Below, piece by piece: positions 1-12,851 of a stretch of DNA of 64,000 bases; position 1 is the stretch's first letter, and each line of letters opens with the position of its first letter. Location of the stretch: assembly GCA_034509925.1 (NCBI GenBank), contig CM067529.1, positions 13,305,501 to 13,369,500 on the forward strand, written 5' to 3'. Below the pieces are notes generated by a model. It saw nothing but the letters and a program-made list of their open reading frames with translations, was not told where the DNA came from and made no database searches. Both the position numbers and the translations under genes were made by a program. The stretch is from Hirudinaria manillensis. Lineage: Eukaryota; Annelida; Clitellata; Hirudinida; Hirudinidae.

Positions 1-513
1 CTGTAATTATTCATTAAGCAGTAAAGCAGTGGTGGTTGCAGTCTCATAAGCCTGAGTATTGTGTGGATATAAATCTTCAAATTAAAATATTTAACAAATT
101 AATCTAAAAAATAAAATTAAAACAATTTTTAATCCTCCTCATGGCTTCCTTAGTTAAGCTGAACCACTTTCCAGAGGTCAACTTCTTGTACATTCTCTCA
201 TTGAAGAAGCACAATTGATTTTGTGGAGTTGTTTTTTTTTTGTTCATCAGACCAGAACGTCTTGCAAGTTCCGCCTGAAATACCACGAGTTGTAACAAGA
301 AACAAAAGAACAATTTCTTTTAGAATAGTTTCAAATGACTTTAAGTGAGTCTTGCTGATGTAATTAATATCGTCAGTTATCGATTAAGTTTGTGGTCTTC
401 TGGTTACTAAGGAGGGAGTGGGCATAAATTTCTTCAGTTTGACTTTTTTTGGAGGCCAAAATCCTGTTGGTTCCAATTCCAGAATTTGCTGCAGTTCCTG
501 TTAAGGTGGAATT
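1..513. other. 5' flank, no gene seen
   Basis: AT-rich sequence upstream of the lectin gene. Short open frames on both strands have no recognisable domain. The promoter of the lectin gene should lie in the right half, but I see no convincing TATA box. Confidence 0.4.
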
Positions 514-1687
514 ATGTTAAATCCCAGCTTTGTTTTTAGTTTGTTATTTGTGCCTTGGTCTGTCATGAGACCGTGCCATGGTCTGATAGACCTGAATAAA
601 GTCTACCAGAAGAAATTTGAAATAGTCCATGACTGCTACTCTCTGAAGGCGAGCAAAGTGACGAGAGCTAATTCGGCCATCAAGTGCATGTTGAGATGTT
701 TAAACGAGCAGTCCATTACGTGTCTGAGAGTCCAATATTATCCTTATCTCAGAAGGTGCGACTTGCTGCATACCTGGGACCCTTTTGGCTCCACCTATGA
801 TCCTTTCACGGCCTTTTTTACTTTAAATTACTTGGGGCCGTGTGAAGTTTACCAGAAAGTCGGTGAGGATGATAATCGTTATTATTTATGGTTATATGAT
901 GTTATTTGACTTGTTAGTTTGACATTTGCAGTGCAAATCGTAAATTAATTAAATATAAATGACGTGGAATGAATCAAACGCCGACTAATACGTTCTCTCG
1001 ATTCAAATGAAGTTGTATCTAGCTTGTGAGTCATGTGATATCATTAACGATAACATCTACTTATAAACTCTTTAATAACAGATTAAATAATTAATAGGAA
1101 AATATATTTTTTCCCATTCCAGGCATTTGCAGAAGCGATTTCATGATCCTACCTCAGTGGAAAAGTTGCATTTCTCTGCGGATGGGAGCCTGGAATTGGG
1201 ACGATGCCAGAACGATCTGCAACTCCCTCGATAACGCATTTCCAGCCATCGCAAACACCACGGATTCGTTGGATGCTTTCAACTACTGGCTGCAGAAATC
1301 CATATGTATGAATCCGATCGTTTAAATTTCCTGATATGTAAATATTAACGGCTTAATTAATTCCTTAATAATAACTTCACATTCTGTCCAGCCAATCCGT
1401 ACTATGGTCCCTGTTTTGCAATGGACGGTCCAAGCAGTTGTAGAATCTGGATAGGTGGGCAAAGAAGTAACCCGAACGTATTCACTACCCCATTCCTATG
1501 GAAACCAAATTTGGTCGAAAAGTACCCCATTGGAGTCACCGACTGGGGTTTCGGACAGCCGAGTGGAACACCATTTCTCCCTGAAAGTTGTCTTTCATTG
1601 GTCGCTGGGGAGCTTAAGTGGGATGACGTAAACTGCAGTTATCTGAAATGCGTCCTGTGCCAAGCGTTGGCCAATGTTGACGCTTAG
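514..1687 (+). CDS. Secreted PAN/apple-like plus C-type lectin domain protein
   Basis: Three exons, 514-862, 1123-1305 and 1392-1687, joined in phase 1 at both junctions by GT-AG introns, give 275 aa. Residues 1-24 form a hydrophobic signal peptide. Residues about 30-116 hold paired cysteines in a PAN/apple-like pattern, including CMLRCLNEQSITCLRVQYYP. From about residue 118 there is a C-type lectin domain: WKSCISL at the start, RIWIGG in the middle (the WIGL position), GFGQPSG, then LKWDDVNC and the final cysteines. The Ca2+/sugar loop reads QPS instead of the EPN or QPD of mannose- or galactose-binding lectins, so sugar specificity is uncertain. There is no TM segment, so it is probably secreted. 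PAN plus lectin architectures are common in invertebrate defence or matrix proteins; that role is inference. Confidence 0.8.
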
Positions 1688-2680
1688 GCCAAAGTTTCTG
1701 ACGACAATATATTATTGAGGACAAATGTGGATTAATGATCTTTTGGGTAGCATGTTGTTTGTCTTTTTGGGACATGCTTTTGTTAAGAAATGACTTCTAG
1801 ATTTATGAAATCGTCAGTGCCATTTCCAAAAATCAATTCTGAAATCGACAGTAGATGAAGCAAACACATGCCTACAACATTGAGACAATATTTCATTTTA
1901 CCCATCAAGTCTTTTTTTTTTGTTTAAAACTTATTAGGAACGCATTTAAATGTCAAAAGGGAGGCGGAAATTGACATTTTATCGGATAAAGAACAAAAAT
2001 AATGAGGAGTCAAAATGTCGAGCCAAAGTCGCATCAGATGCAACGGTCGATGGTCGACACCGGCCACTCGTCGTCTTCCTCTTCACTTCCTCCTGCCGGG
2101 AGACCACGGCTGCTGGAGCATGTGGTACATCTTCATCATCTCCATCACCCTCTCCGTTGAACAATGTCCACCGAGATTAAACTTGCATCGTCTTTTGACG
2201 AGCCTAAAGTAGTTAATAATATTTATATTAGTAACGAGTTTAGTACTTCATTCTCGTTAAATTATAACCAGTTATAACCTGACTGAACCTAGAAATGATA
2301 ACAGTGGTATAGTATATAGTAAACAAGACTGATATATTGCCATTGGAACTGTCAGGTATTATAGAGTACGGTGCGTCATAGAAAGGTACAAGCAAATTAT
2401 CCTGTGATCCTGTAATGTTTCAAGAATCTGCTTAATTAGATAACGTTCACGTCCATGGCACTAATGTACATCATGGCACATGGTTTAAACGAACTAATGA
2501 TGTCTGAAGTGTTATCATGTTACACCTTAATTAGTCTCAAGTTGTTCTGAAAGTCATCACAAGATAAATCATCAGAAGATAAAATTAAAAAAAAAGGATA
2601 ATTTCCGCATTTATCACTTTATTTAGTTTGAAGATTATTATTTATAAAAAATATAATTACTACTTTGAATAACAAGAACA

Positions 2681-2682
2681 AC

Positions 2683-2717
<35 letters not shown>
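2681..2717. repeat. (AAT)n microsatellite
   Basis: An uninterrupted AAT run in intergenic DNA, which makes an artefactual poly-Asn frame. Confidence 0.9.
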
Positions 2718-2719
<2 letters not shown>

Positions 2720-5480
2720 GTGGATTAGACATGTCGTGCAACGTGGAAATTAAGTGTGAAGATGAAAACCACGGACGGACAGCTGATGTTTTTCCAAGAA
2801 TTAATTCCACATTATCGACTCGTGAGGAATTCATGTCTTATTTCCTTTCGCTTATCCGGTCGGCATGGTTTGTGAAGATTATTGAATGTTTGAATTGTAC
2901 GTAAGTAACAGAGTGGTTTCTAATGAAGCATCATCATCATCAGGAGGTCAAGTGAATGAAAAGTTAATTTCAACAAATCTTTATTTAATCTGCAAATAAT
3001 GATTTAATGGTTTCTATCATGAGAAATAATAATAACATGATTATAATAAAATAATAATAATAATATTATACTTATTATAATAACACGTACAGGGAGGACC
3101 CTCTTAAAATTACAAAAGTAATATTATTAGTCATTGGCTTGTCAGTTGTCCATTGCTGTAAAGCGAAACAGTTCTTCTTCGGCTTTGGAAGGTACTAAAA
3201 CCGCTCTAAAATTGCTATTTCGTGTTCAAAACCCAGCTAAAGATTTACGTGGGGTCATATAACATAAGTGTAACATAAGTGGTCTCATATAACTCTATTA
3301 CTGAGCTATTTAACTTGTAAATAATCCTTATTTTAATCAAGGGTTTCACTTAAACCATACGTCTCTTTAAATCATTCATGACAAGGAAACTATAATTACT
3401 AACAAAGATCAATATTTGAGTTAAGATCAAAATTTGGTTCGGGCTAGAATTCCTATTAGCCATAGGACAGGGGATAGTTTGTCGACCAGAAAAGCCTAGG
3501 CAGGCTCATTAAACAAATCTATTCGCCTTTTTGATAGCCTTACGTAGAAACATGAGCGATTGTGAACATGGTTACTGCTCACAGGAGAGAAATCCATTTC
3601 CAGACAGAACCTCTCATTGGAGCGTTCAGATTAGTCCGGGTCGGCTAGTTTGGCTGATCGAAATAGAGGTAGATGTTTTATGGAACGAATTTGAAAACGC
3701 TCATGCGTGAAGAGATTTTGTCGCACGTGATGGATCTCAAATCATTTTGAAACCGGGAAAGCTGTCCATTGGTTTGAAGGAATTGATTGAAATTATCGAG
3801 ACAATCTTTTTGCATTTTTCCAATTAATTGATATATTTATTATTGTTTTATAACAAAAATTCAAAGTGCATCGGGGATTTTAAACCAAGATATCTGGACT
3901 TTTAAATATAGGGCATTTTCATTACGTAATTTTTGTAATATCGACTTCATCTTAACGTTGAAACAAAGAGATATATAAAAAAAAAGGTTAAACCAATTTC
4001 TATGTGGTAGAGGTTCCTTCTGGAAACAGTAAATAGGTCCTTAGAATGCGCACGTCACATCCTTTCCCTGTGATTGGCACTTCTTCTAAGAGGCAAATAA
4101 CAGGAGCAACAAAATAAAATTAACACTAAGTGATTTTGAGAGACGATGATTACAAAATGATAAAGAAGGTCAATGCCTTTAAGCCGCAATAAATCTGAAA
4201 TTCTTCCATTTCGCATTCAGACGAGCGCTTCAGACAAGATCTGCATATCCAATGGATATTATCCATCCATCCATCCGATATCAGATGCATCATTTATCAA
4301 TTTCTCGACACTTTCGTCAGTTTATTCAAAAATTATTTTTATTCACGTCAAATTCTAAGAGTTATCGAGCATTCGTTCTGCTCCTGTGGAATGATTTATT
4401 CATGGAATTAAGTTAGTAGGAAGTCACAAACTCGACTCAACTTAGCATCAATTTATGGCGGTTTAACGGAACTAATTCCACTGCCGTAAATCACTCCAAC
4501 TTAATGTCTCATCAACGTTCACTAACCACTGAGAACAGTTTACCTTGAGACCAATGTCTATAAACCAATCTGAAAGTCATCACTATAATTATGCCTTGAT
4601 AATGACATCAATAATAATAATGATAATAAAGTAAAACTCAAAAGCAGAACATTCATTGTTCCTTCAACTAATCTGTCGGACAAGGCAGGAATTGAACTCT
4701 GAGAGACTGAATTCGCTTTTCCTTTTCCTATCGATTCTGAGGACAATTTGTCACCAATTAAGGCCACTAATTTCAGTGCCAGTGACAAGCTTCACTGAAG
4801 ACATCACGAAATCCTCTTCGTTTTGATTCTTCCAAGCTTGACAGATTGTTTGGCTGCTTAAGAAGGCAGTCGAAAACCGAAAAGTTTGAACTTATATGTC
4901 TCTGCCCTCTTCCGATATCAGAAAAAATTTAGTCCAAGAGACTTTGTACTTTAGGATTAAGTTTTGAATTCCAATGAATCATGGTACATGTACTGAAGAT
5001 GTAACATAAATATATATAATGTTCAGTACGTAATATACAGTATTGGAAAATAAATGGTATTATTAAAAGAAGATTCATGATGTCAGTTTGAATGCAAACA
5101 CAGAGTCTCAAAGGCGTTGCCAAGTTTTTCCAAAGATAACAGATGGACCATCATCGTGTTATCAGGAAGGGCATTATTTATGCAAAAGACCCTCACTATG
5201 AATAAAAGATACCGCTGGCAGTCTTTTGGGTCAAAGCTAGAATTTGGATTTCTTAGATGTGGCCAATCATAATGGAATTGATTAATAAATGAAGACGGTA
5301 GATCTTTCAGATTCAATTGTGTAAATTTAGAATTGATACATAAGCGAACATTTTCCAATTATAAATAATAACCTCCAGTGAGGTTGTGAGAGATGGCGTG
5401 CAACCATAACAAAGGAACACAAAACATTTCCAGTCAAGTGAAGTCAGTTACAAATGTCTTCGACATAACAGCCAACCTAT

Positions 5481-5556
5481 GAATGAATGAACGAACGAAC
5501 GAACGAAGGAATGAATGAATGAATGAATGAATGATCGAATGAACGAATGAATGGAT
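5481..5556. repeat. (GAAT/GAAC)n tetranucleotide repeat
   Basis: Degenerate tetranucleotide tract mixing GAAT and GAAC units, in intergenic DNA. Confidence 0.85.
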
Positions 5557-5641
5557 GACATCCAATGTCCTAAACACAAGACACCTACTTTTCAATACTT
5601 GATTGAATCATCTGCTTCAGCAATAGAAACCATTTGTCATG

Positions 5642-5796
5642 TTATTTTCCTTTCCGACTAGAATGGAAATTCCACCCTTTAAAGATTCTTTGCCTCCTAG
5701 TGTCTGTGACCTGGCCGAATTGTTGACCTTTCAACCGGACTCCCGACCTTATTCCAGACTGCTCATTGTTCGCTAAAATTGCTTTTCCCAACGTTT
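5642..5796 (-). CDS. Orphan terminal exon candidate
   Basis: A minus-strand open stretch of about 50 codons ending in TAA. It has a basic, polar composition (for example RLKGQQFGQVTDTRRQRIFK) unlike the surrounding AT-rich noise. A possible acceptor, ttaag, precedes it at about 5797. It could be the last exon of a gene whose other exons are at 7692-7898 or 11028-11131. However, the phase of the 7.7-kb exon does not match, so I could not build a model. No family recognised. Confidence 0.2.
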
Positions 5797-5799
5797 CCT

Positions 5800-7691
5800 T
5801 CTTAAATTTATTTTTTTTTTGGTGCGCAAAATGAAAAAAATTCATCTCTGAAATTATAGCTGAACGCGGGGTGTTGCCAAGGTTATAATTAATATATATT
5901 ATTAGTGGTTTATTTATGGTGTAATTTAATATAATCTCCGATATTTGTTTAATATGGTTACATAATTTTTTAAAATATAGTTTTATACCATTATATGTTT
6001 GATTAATATAAATATGTAACTGATTAAATAAAAATAATAAAATATAAATTATTAAATTGATAAAATAATTACTTGAAAGGATTTCTGAAGGTCTTAAAAA
6101 TGGCTTTGTCAAACAAGTGAAGTGAAGTTCTGTGGATTATTTCATCAGTTGCGATTATTTTAAGAAGGGAATTATTAAATTAATGCAAAAATATCGAATT
6201 AATTTAGTCTTATTTTCAAAATAATTGTTTTAAATTTCAATTATTTATTATATATTATTTCTTTATTTATATTATTATGCAGGGTTTAATCTTTTTTTTT
6301 TCTGTTTTTGCAATTGCTTTTCTTCTCAACTTCATTCTTGAATGCTGTTTGGAATGTTGTCGGATAAGAAATTCCTAGTTGAGTTCATCTGAACCTTTGC
6401 ATCCCGGCGTCAGAAACAGAAGAGCATTCTTCTGTGTAACTTAAATTCACTGAGAGTCCAGGCAGGGCACTAGGATAAGTACAAACCCATTTGGCAATAT
6501 TCACCCTCAACCCCAACCCCCAGGGACTTCAAGAATTGAAAATCTCGAAAGATATTCCTTTTAATGAAATTTAAAAATTACTAAACCCAATAGAAATACA
6601 TTCACATGACGACGTGTAAGAAGATGAAATTGCCTTTTCAATTCCCTATAATTAAATCTATTTGAGAACGTTTATAATTCATAATAAAATTCAATTTTCA
6701 AAAAATGCATTTATTTTGAATTTAATTATAAATGCGAATTTAAAAAAAAAGGAAAAAAATGGAATTAATATTTCCGTGGTGTTCGTTAAGGCATTGGAAT
6801 CGAAAAGTTTCAAGTGGCGAGATATTTTTTAATTGTATTTCCAACAGGAAACTCGTTATCTTCTGTTTGATTGTAATGCCTAATGGGGTAAGCCATAAAA
6901 TTTCAGCTTTGCGATTGGTATTGTTAGTGAGTCAGTGGTTTGGTAGGTGAATGAGTGAGTGGCTGGGTAGGTGAGTGAAGGAGTGGCTGGGTGAGTGAGT
7001 GAGTGAGTGAGTGAGTGAGTGAGAGAGTGAGTGAGTGAGTGAATATCTGAATGGGTGGGTTATTGAATGTGTTTAATGCCTTTCAAAAGTTTAATAACGT
7101 ATGCTTCACGTCAAATCCGAACAAAAGTCTACACAATTCATCTAATCTATGGCTATAGTGACGACGATAACGTCCACCACGATGGCGATTGCGTTGATAT
7201 GGTAATGATGACTTCCTGTGATGCTTTGACGGATTATTAATCCACGGCTTATGGGCATCATTAAACCAGCGATGATCAGCCTAATTTCATAACTAGGTTA
7301 GGAACATTAACCTCGACCATAAAGAATGCTTAATAAATTTGATTATCTGAAAGTTAACAGATGATTATACTAAATATATCCGTGAAATATACGAAGAGAG
7401 GTGATTAAAAATAATGAATAAATTAGAATAAATAACATCTGAATTATTAATAAATCTTTTTTAAAAAATAAATTCATATTATCTTACACGATGAGTGATC
7501 AAGTTACAAATGGAATGGAATGGATCTTATAACAACTCTTCAAGAAAAAAAACCGAAAAAAATTAATTAAAAGTATTTTGAAATTGGAAATTTGCATTTT
7601 TTTTCATAATAAAATAGAATTTAACTAAAATAACTCGGAAATAGCATTTGAAATCATTATCACAACCGCACCTCAGATTCTGCGCGGAAGG
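5800..7691. other. Intergenic, AT-rich
   Basis: No gene supported. It contains the GTGA repeat near 6.9-7.0 kb and poly-A/poly-T tracts. Confidence 0.4.
6937..7042. repeat. (GTGA)n repeat
   Basis: Imperfect GTGA tetranucleotide repeat, purest at about 6990-7042, with diverged units to the left. Confidence 0.85.
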
Positions 7692-7898
7692 AAGGTCCAA
7701 CATCTGAGACAATTGACTTCTTTCTTCTGGCGAGAGTTCATTCAGGGCAGAGACAAGGTCATCCTCAGTCACTTGTCTCTCATTGGTCCTCAGGCCGCTG
7801 ACGTCATCGAAGGCGTCCAATGGGAATTGAGAGAGAGCCGTGTTCAGAACTTGCTCCTTGTTTCTATTGTAACTGTCGAGTCTGATAAAAATTTTGAC
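7692..7898 (-). CDS. Orphan internal exon candidate
   Basis: On the minus strand a 207-nt stretch lies between a good acceptor (pyrimidine-rich ...tatcag) and a donor (AG|gtgcgg), open in one frame, phase 2 to phase 2. The predicted peptide is acidic and helix-prone, for example ELSPEERSQLSQMLDL. GC content and codon choice are clearly higher than the flanks. I do not recognise a family. It may belong to a minus-strand gene with exons elsewhere in the 5-12 kb region. Confidence 0.35.
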
Positions 7899-9162
7899 GA
7901 AACCTAACCACGACATCCGACAAAATGGACGCTTTCGTCGTCACTTTTCTCATATTATTTTTATATTTAATACAAAAAAAAATTTATTTTCCGGAAATGA
8001 TATTGTTTGCCACAACTGCACGTTGTGGTAATAAATTAACAATTTAATTGTACATTACCAATTTTATCTGGCAATTATTATTTAACTTTTAGGATTTATT
8101 AAAAATACCAAATAATTTGTGTTCTCCTTTCAAATATAGTGTTTAATAAATTCCATGTGCTTTCAGAAAATCTATCGAATATTAATTCAATAATTTTGTT
8201 TTTAAATTCTTTTAAAAACTAAAAAAAAGATTCTCTTAGAAAAGGAACTGTCGAAAGATGAACGGATGGAATTAGTAGGAAGCAGATGAAACTTGACCCC
8301 TGTCTTTCGTAGCCATGGAGACCGGAAACAACCAATCGCTACTTATTTATTCATCATTATTACCGTTATTATTATTATTATTATTATTATTACCGCTTTT
8401 TTTGAATATTTGCAGAATTTTTTACATGTTTATTATTTTTTCAAACTTCAGAACAAGTTAAATTGGATTTTACGAGTGCACCAAATAATCAGGTGTAATT
8501 TCTAAAGTGGGAAACTATAGTAGTGAATCATACAGATTATATTTATTTATAAAGAAATTATAATTATTTATACAATAAATATTTGAAAATCAAACTACAA
8601 TAATTTTGTTTATAAATTACATTCCAATCTTTAGTTTCATTCTCACCCGGAAACTGACAAATCTCTGCGCTCGATCGGGTTCGAATGAACAGAGTTCAGG
8701 ATTGAAACGACGCCAATCAACACCGCAGACAGACAGACAGTTGAAATCATTGCTTAAGCACCTGTGGTATTGTAACAAATTTACGATTATTTTCATTTTT
8801 CTTTAAAATTAAATCAGAATTTTTCTAATATAAAACATAATTTAAATTCTATTATTTATTCATGTTTGGTTCAGAGCATCATTTCTCTAGTCATCTTCCC
8901 GCCATCATCCTCTCAGAAATATTTAAAAAAAAATAATTTCTAACTTAAAAAGTTTCTTTGGCATCACATTTCTTTCTGATGCAAGACAAACGAACAATGA
9001 ATACCGAATAGGGTTGAAACCGTCCTAAAGAAGACGCGTGATGCGAGAGGTCCTGCTATTTGCATTTTCTTTTTTGCATATTTCCATATTATTTGCTATA
9101 ATCTCCTATTTGCATATTCCATCGGCTGAATGCACCTCTCAAAGAAATTCCTCAGCATGTGC

Positions 9163-9345
9163 TTAACCCTAACCTACAAAGCATTAGCGGTAATCTTACA
9201 TCCAACACTTAACCCTAACCCTAGCCCTAGATCCGACAATAACCCCAACCACAACCGTGACCCTAGGCATAAATCATAAAACATAACCCTCCACATTAAT
9301 CCTAACCCTATCCTTATGTCAACCATTAACATTGATCTTAACCTT
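9163..9345. repeat. Degenerate telomere-like (CCCTAA)n tract
   Basis: Repeated variants of ctaaccctaaccctagccctag on the plus strand, heavily degenerate. It is internal to the sequence, so an interstitial telomere-like repeat, not a chromosome end. Confidence 0.75.
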
Positions 9346-10635
9346 AGATCATACTTTGAATATTACATTACTTGCCAAAATCAAGACTTAAGATAAGTAG
9401 TAAGTCAGTTTGGCTTTCTTTTGACTTTCATAATAAGATGCAACTGGAAATCCCGACTTGTCCTGAGATGGATATGAATATATGAATATAAACGTGTGAT
9501 TATAAAACATGGTGCCGCCATGCATGGGGAGTGTTGTTTTTTTTTTTTTTTGAGTTTATGAGTTTATTAAGGTATCAAAGCAACTGAAAGAACAAATAGC
9601 AAATTGAACATGTACAATATTAAACAAACAATTATGTACATAATACAATGAAACAAATGAGCTTAAAATACAAAATAAACTCATAGGGTCAGTCTTAAGG
9701 AAGCGCAAGCTTCCGCTAGACAGACTGGCCCTGGAAATCATAAGATATATAATGCAACCATGTAAACTCAAACAACTGAAATTACATATTGTATATTAAC
9801 CGTTGGGTAGTTTCAGAATTTTGTCATTAAAGCTTATAAAAAAAATATTGTAAAGGATGTAATTAATTGATTTTAATTTCTATGAAAACTGAAACAAACG
9901 CCTTAAAAAATGTTTGAACAAAATGAAAAATTCTAAATTTTTAAGACTTTTTATTGCAAAACATTGAAAAATAAAATAAATTTATGAAAATAAAATAAAT
10001 TATAAATTATAATCAATAATACCTGCATAACACAATTTTAAATCTCACAGAATTACGCTTCATTACTCTTTATTAGCATCTTTATTGGAACCTTATAAAG
10101 ATGTCAAATAATATGGTAATATGTCTTTATTGCTTATAAACCTCATAAATACCTAATAAAGATGCAATAAATACCTCATAAATATGTCAAATAATATCCT
10201 TAATGTATCCTAAATACATTAAATGTTAATTTTAATTTTAAAAAATGTTCAATATTAAAAGTTAATAATTGTACAATTAAAGAATCAAGTAGACTTTGAG
10301 AGGCCATTTTGTTCTCAATTTCAATCCTCATTAAAAATCTGTCTCAAAAACGGCAGTGAAATTTGTTTCAAAGTCGTAATTTCAGAATTTATTAAAAAAA
10401 AACAAGCTTAATTAATTAAATTTAAATAAATTTAAGTTTTATTTAAATAATTAAAAATAAAATAAGTGAAAATTAAAAATTAATTAAATAATTACAAATT
10501 AACTTGAAATGGAACAAAATAACCTACGAATTGTTGCAGTTAAAATATTAAAAGCTGATTAGTTTTAAAAATAATCGGATTTTAAATTTTATTAAAATTT
10601 AAGAAATAATTTATTAAAAGTAATAAATATTACTT

Positions 10636-10750
10636 CTAATAATAATAATAATAATTAATAATATAATATATAATATAATATAATATAATAAATAATAGTA
10701 ATAATAATGATAATATATAATATAATAAATAATAGTAATAATAATAATTT
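10636..10750. repeat. AAT/TAATA low-complexity tract
   Basis: Mixed trinucleotide and pentanucleotide A/T-only repeat. Confidence 0.8.
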
Positions 10751-10921
10751 CAGAAATTTTCTAAATATAATTTTCTTAAATTGGCACACTTTCAACTTAC
10801 TCAATGAATCATTGAACCCCTCGTAACACTTATAAGCACAATTCCCTGAAGATATTAATTAAATAATTGATGACAATGAGCTTTAAAATTGATTGACATT
10901 TCGTAAAATATTAGTAAAATT

Positions 10922-10927
<6 letters not shown>

Positions 10928-10999
<72 letters not shown>

Positions 11000-11003
11000 A
11001 AAC
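10928..11003. repeat. (AAT)n microsatellite
   Basis: Nearly pure AAT run, interrupted once. It lies directly downstream, in minus-strand sense, of the orphan basic exon candidate. Confidence 0.9.
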
Positions 11004-11027
11004 AATAACAAATTACTTCTCCAATCC

Positions 11028-11131
11028 TCTTCCAAGTTCCGGCCTTGCGACGATAACACGGACCACCTTTTCTTCTCCTCCTTTTATAAACACGGAAGGA
11101 ACTCCTACTGCCTACCACAGGACGTTCCCTA
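11028..11131 (-). CDS. Orphan basic exon candidate
   Basis: On the minus strand, an open stretch after a possible acceptor (catcttag) encodes an arginine/lysine-rich peptide, including RVYKRRRRKGGPCYRRKAG, and ends at a possible donor GAA|gtaatt. Clusters of dibasic sites suggest a processed precursor or a nuclear basic segment. One exon cannot decide, and no start or stop can be assigned. Confidence 0.25.
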
Positions 11132-11319
11132 AGATGACGTAAAGGATCATCATCATAATCATCATCGCCAGCATCGTTATTATTATTATTATTATTATTA
11201 TCATCGTCGTAGTCATCATCATCGTCTTTTGTTCCTGGAGGATTTCTCGAGAAGACTTATCGATGGAAAGATGGTCCTTCTAAAGTTCTGTGAGGATAAG
11301 TGGCCAAGAAATCAAAAGA

Positions 11320-11357
<38 letters not shown>

Positions 11358-12851
11358 ATTACAAATTTTTATTTTTGTTATTAATATTATTGTTAATATT
11401 ACTAACTATTCATATTATTTGTTTTTATTTTTCTCTGTTTCTTTGGTAAAAACCCATTTTAACGGAAAAATGAAACTCTTTGTGTTTCAATCGCAATTCA
11501 TTAGGAAAGATGAGGTTATTTAGTAATCGTTACTTCTATGTTTTGACATGAAATTGTCAGAATCTGTGATCTTTAAAATGCATTTCTCTGAATTAAAAGA
11601 TAATATTATCCAAAAAATTGGATTATGTCTTATTAATGTCATCCTGTTGCAAATTTGTACTAAATAAGTGACCTTATTATTATTATTATATATTAGTTTT
11701 ATATATTATATGTATTAGTTTGGCCTTGAAAAATGGTTTCACAATTTCAACGACCATTGGAAGGTCAATAATCTTCAGGTTTGAATGGACTGTTTATGTA
11801 AAGAAGCAGAAAGATATTTCAGTAATTAAGTTATTGAAACGAATCACCTGAACAATTTCTTGCCAAATATTTTTCTTTCACAGGTTTTAAGACTGCCTTT
11901 AGGCACGCAATGCCAAAGCTGATGTGTGGGGTTAAGAAATTAGTGGACTCTTTCTAATTGGAGCAAATTTGGTTAACTAGGAACCACCTGTTTATCACGG
12001 CTAATGGTTGTTTAGCGTGATCCTAACGATGTTTATTATCAAAACCACCAAGGGATGGTCGCTTCATTGATAACACAAGACCATTTATCATCACCCCCTT
12101 CGTCCAGATGGCTTCAGAGACTGGGACTTATTTAAGGAGAGCACTTCTGTCTCTCGGAAGGAAAACAAAAAAGAAACAGTGTCAAAAAAGAACTGCAATC
12201 GCCAAAGAATTGATTTCGGTCTCTGCGATGAAAGGTGGGTAGCTGTCAATAATTTCGAATTTAAAAATTAATTTAGGTTATAAAATGATTCCCATCGTTA
12301 ATCGGAAGCCTTTCAAACTCAGAGGCAGAGGCTAATCTCAAATGATGTTTTACCAACTTATCGAGACGAGCTATTTTCATTGATGATACTTGTTTATCGA
12401 TTTTGTAATATTTGTCATAATTGTCAATATTTGTCAGCGTCACATCAAACCGTGGGACCTTCATCATGTGTTTATGTGTGTTTGTATGCCCGGGAAAGCA
12501 ATCGGATTCTTGTCTAAAAACCACACGAATCGTTGTTGTTTTTTGTTTGATAAATTTTACAACAATTTAAAGAAATTTACTTGAAATAATGAGCTCGTTA
12601 AAGACTTGCAGATGTATTCTAACGTACATTGAAAGTGATAACTGAAAAATTTCTAATTATCAAAATGATTATATTAGTTTTAAAGTTGTTATTTATTAAC
12701 TGGACAAAGATTTTATGTCCACGACATCAGTGCCTTTGAAATGCTGCGGATCTTTGTCAACCAGGTCGGTGGGAAGATTGATGTTACTATTAATAAGTAA
12801 TTATTATTAACATTGTCTCGAACTATTGGAAGAATGAATGAATTATGCCCG
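11132..12851. other. Intergenic between orphan exons and WE1
   Basis: Contains ATT runs at 11177-11203 and 11322-11355. At 12128 a TATTTAA motif is followed about 100 bp later by ATGAAAG|gtgggt, which could be a promoter plus a tiny first exon on the plus strand. I found no continuing exons. Confidence 0.35.

Larger units (their letters stand above)
1688..5640. other. Gene-poor intergenic region
   Basis: AT-rich. A higher-GC patch at about 2015-2180 is open in several frames, but no frame has splice sites and a domain I trust. An AAT microsatellite lies near 2681-2717. A minus-strand open frame at 5083-5358 (91 codons) has ordinary amino-acid composition but no recognised motif. Nothing else stands out. 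Confidence 0.4.
7917..11027. other. Intergenic, repeat-rich
   Basis: Holds an ATT run at 8359-8393, a telomere-like tract at 9163-9345 and long A/T-only stretches at 10.0-10.75 kb. No coding exon is supported. Confidence 0.4.

Noticed and set aside
2015-2212. Coding exon in the GC-rich patch
   Set aside because: Open in several frames on both strands, with no convincing start, splice pair or domain.
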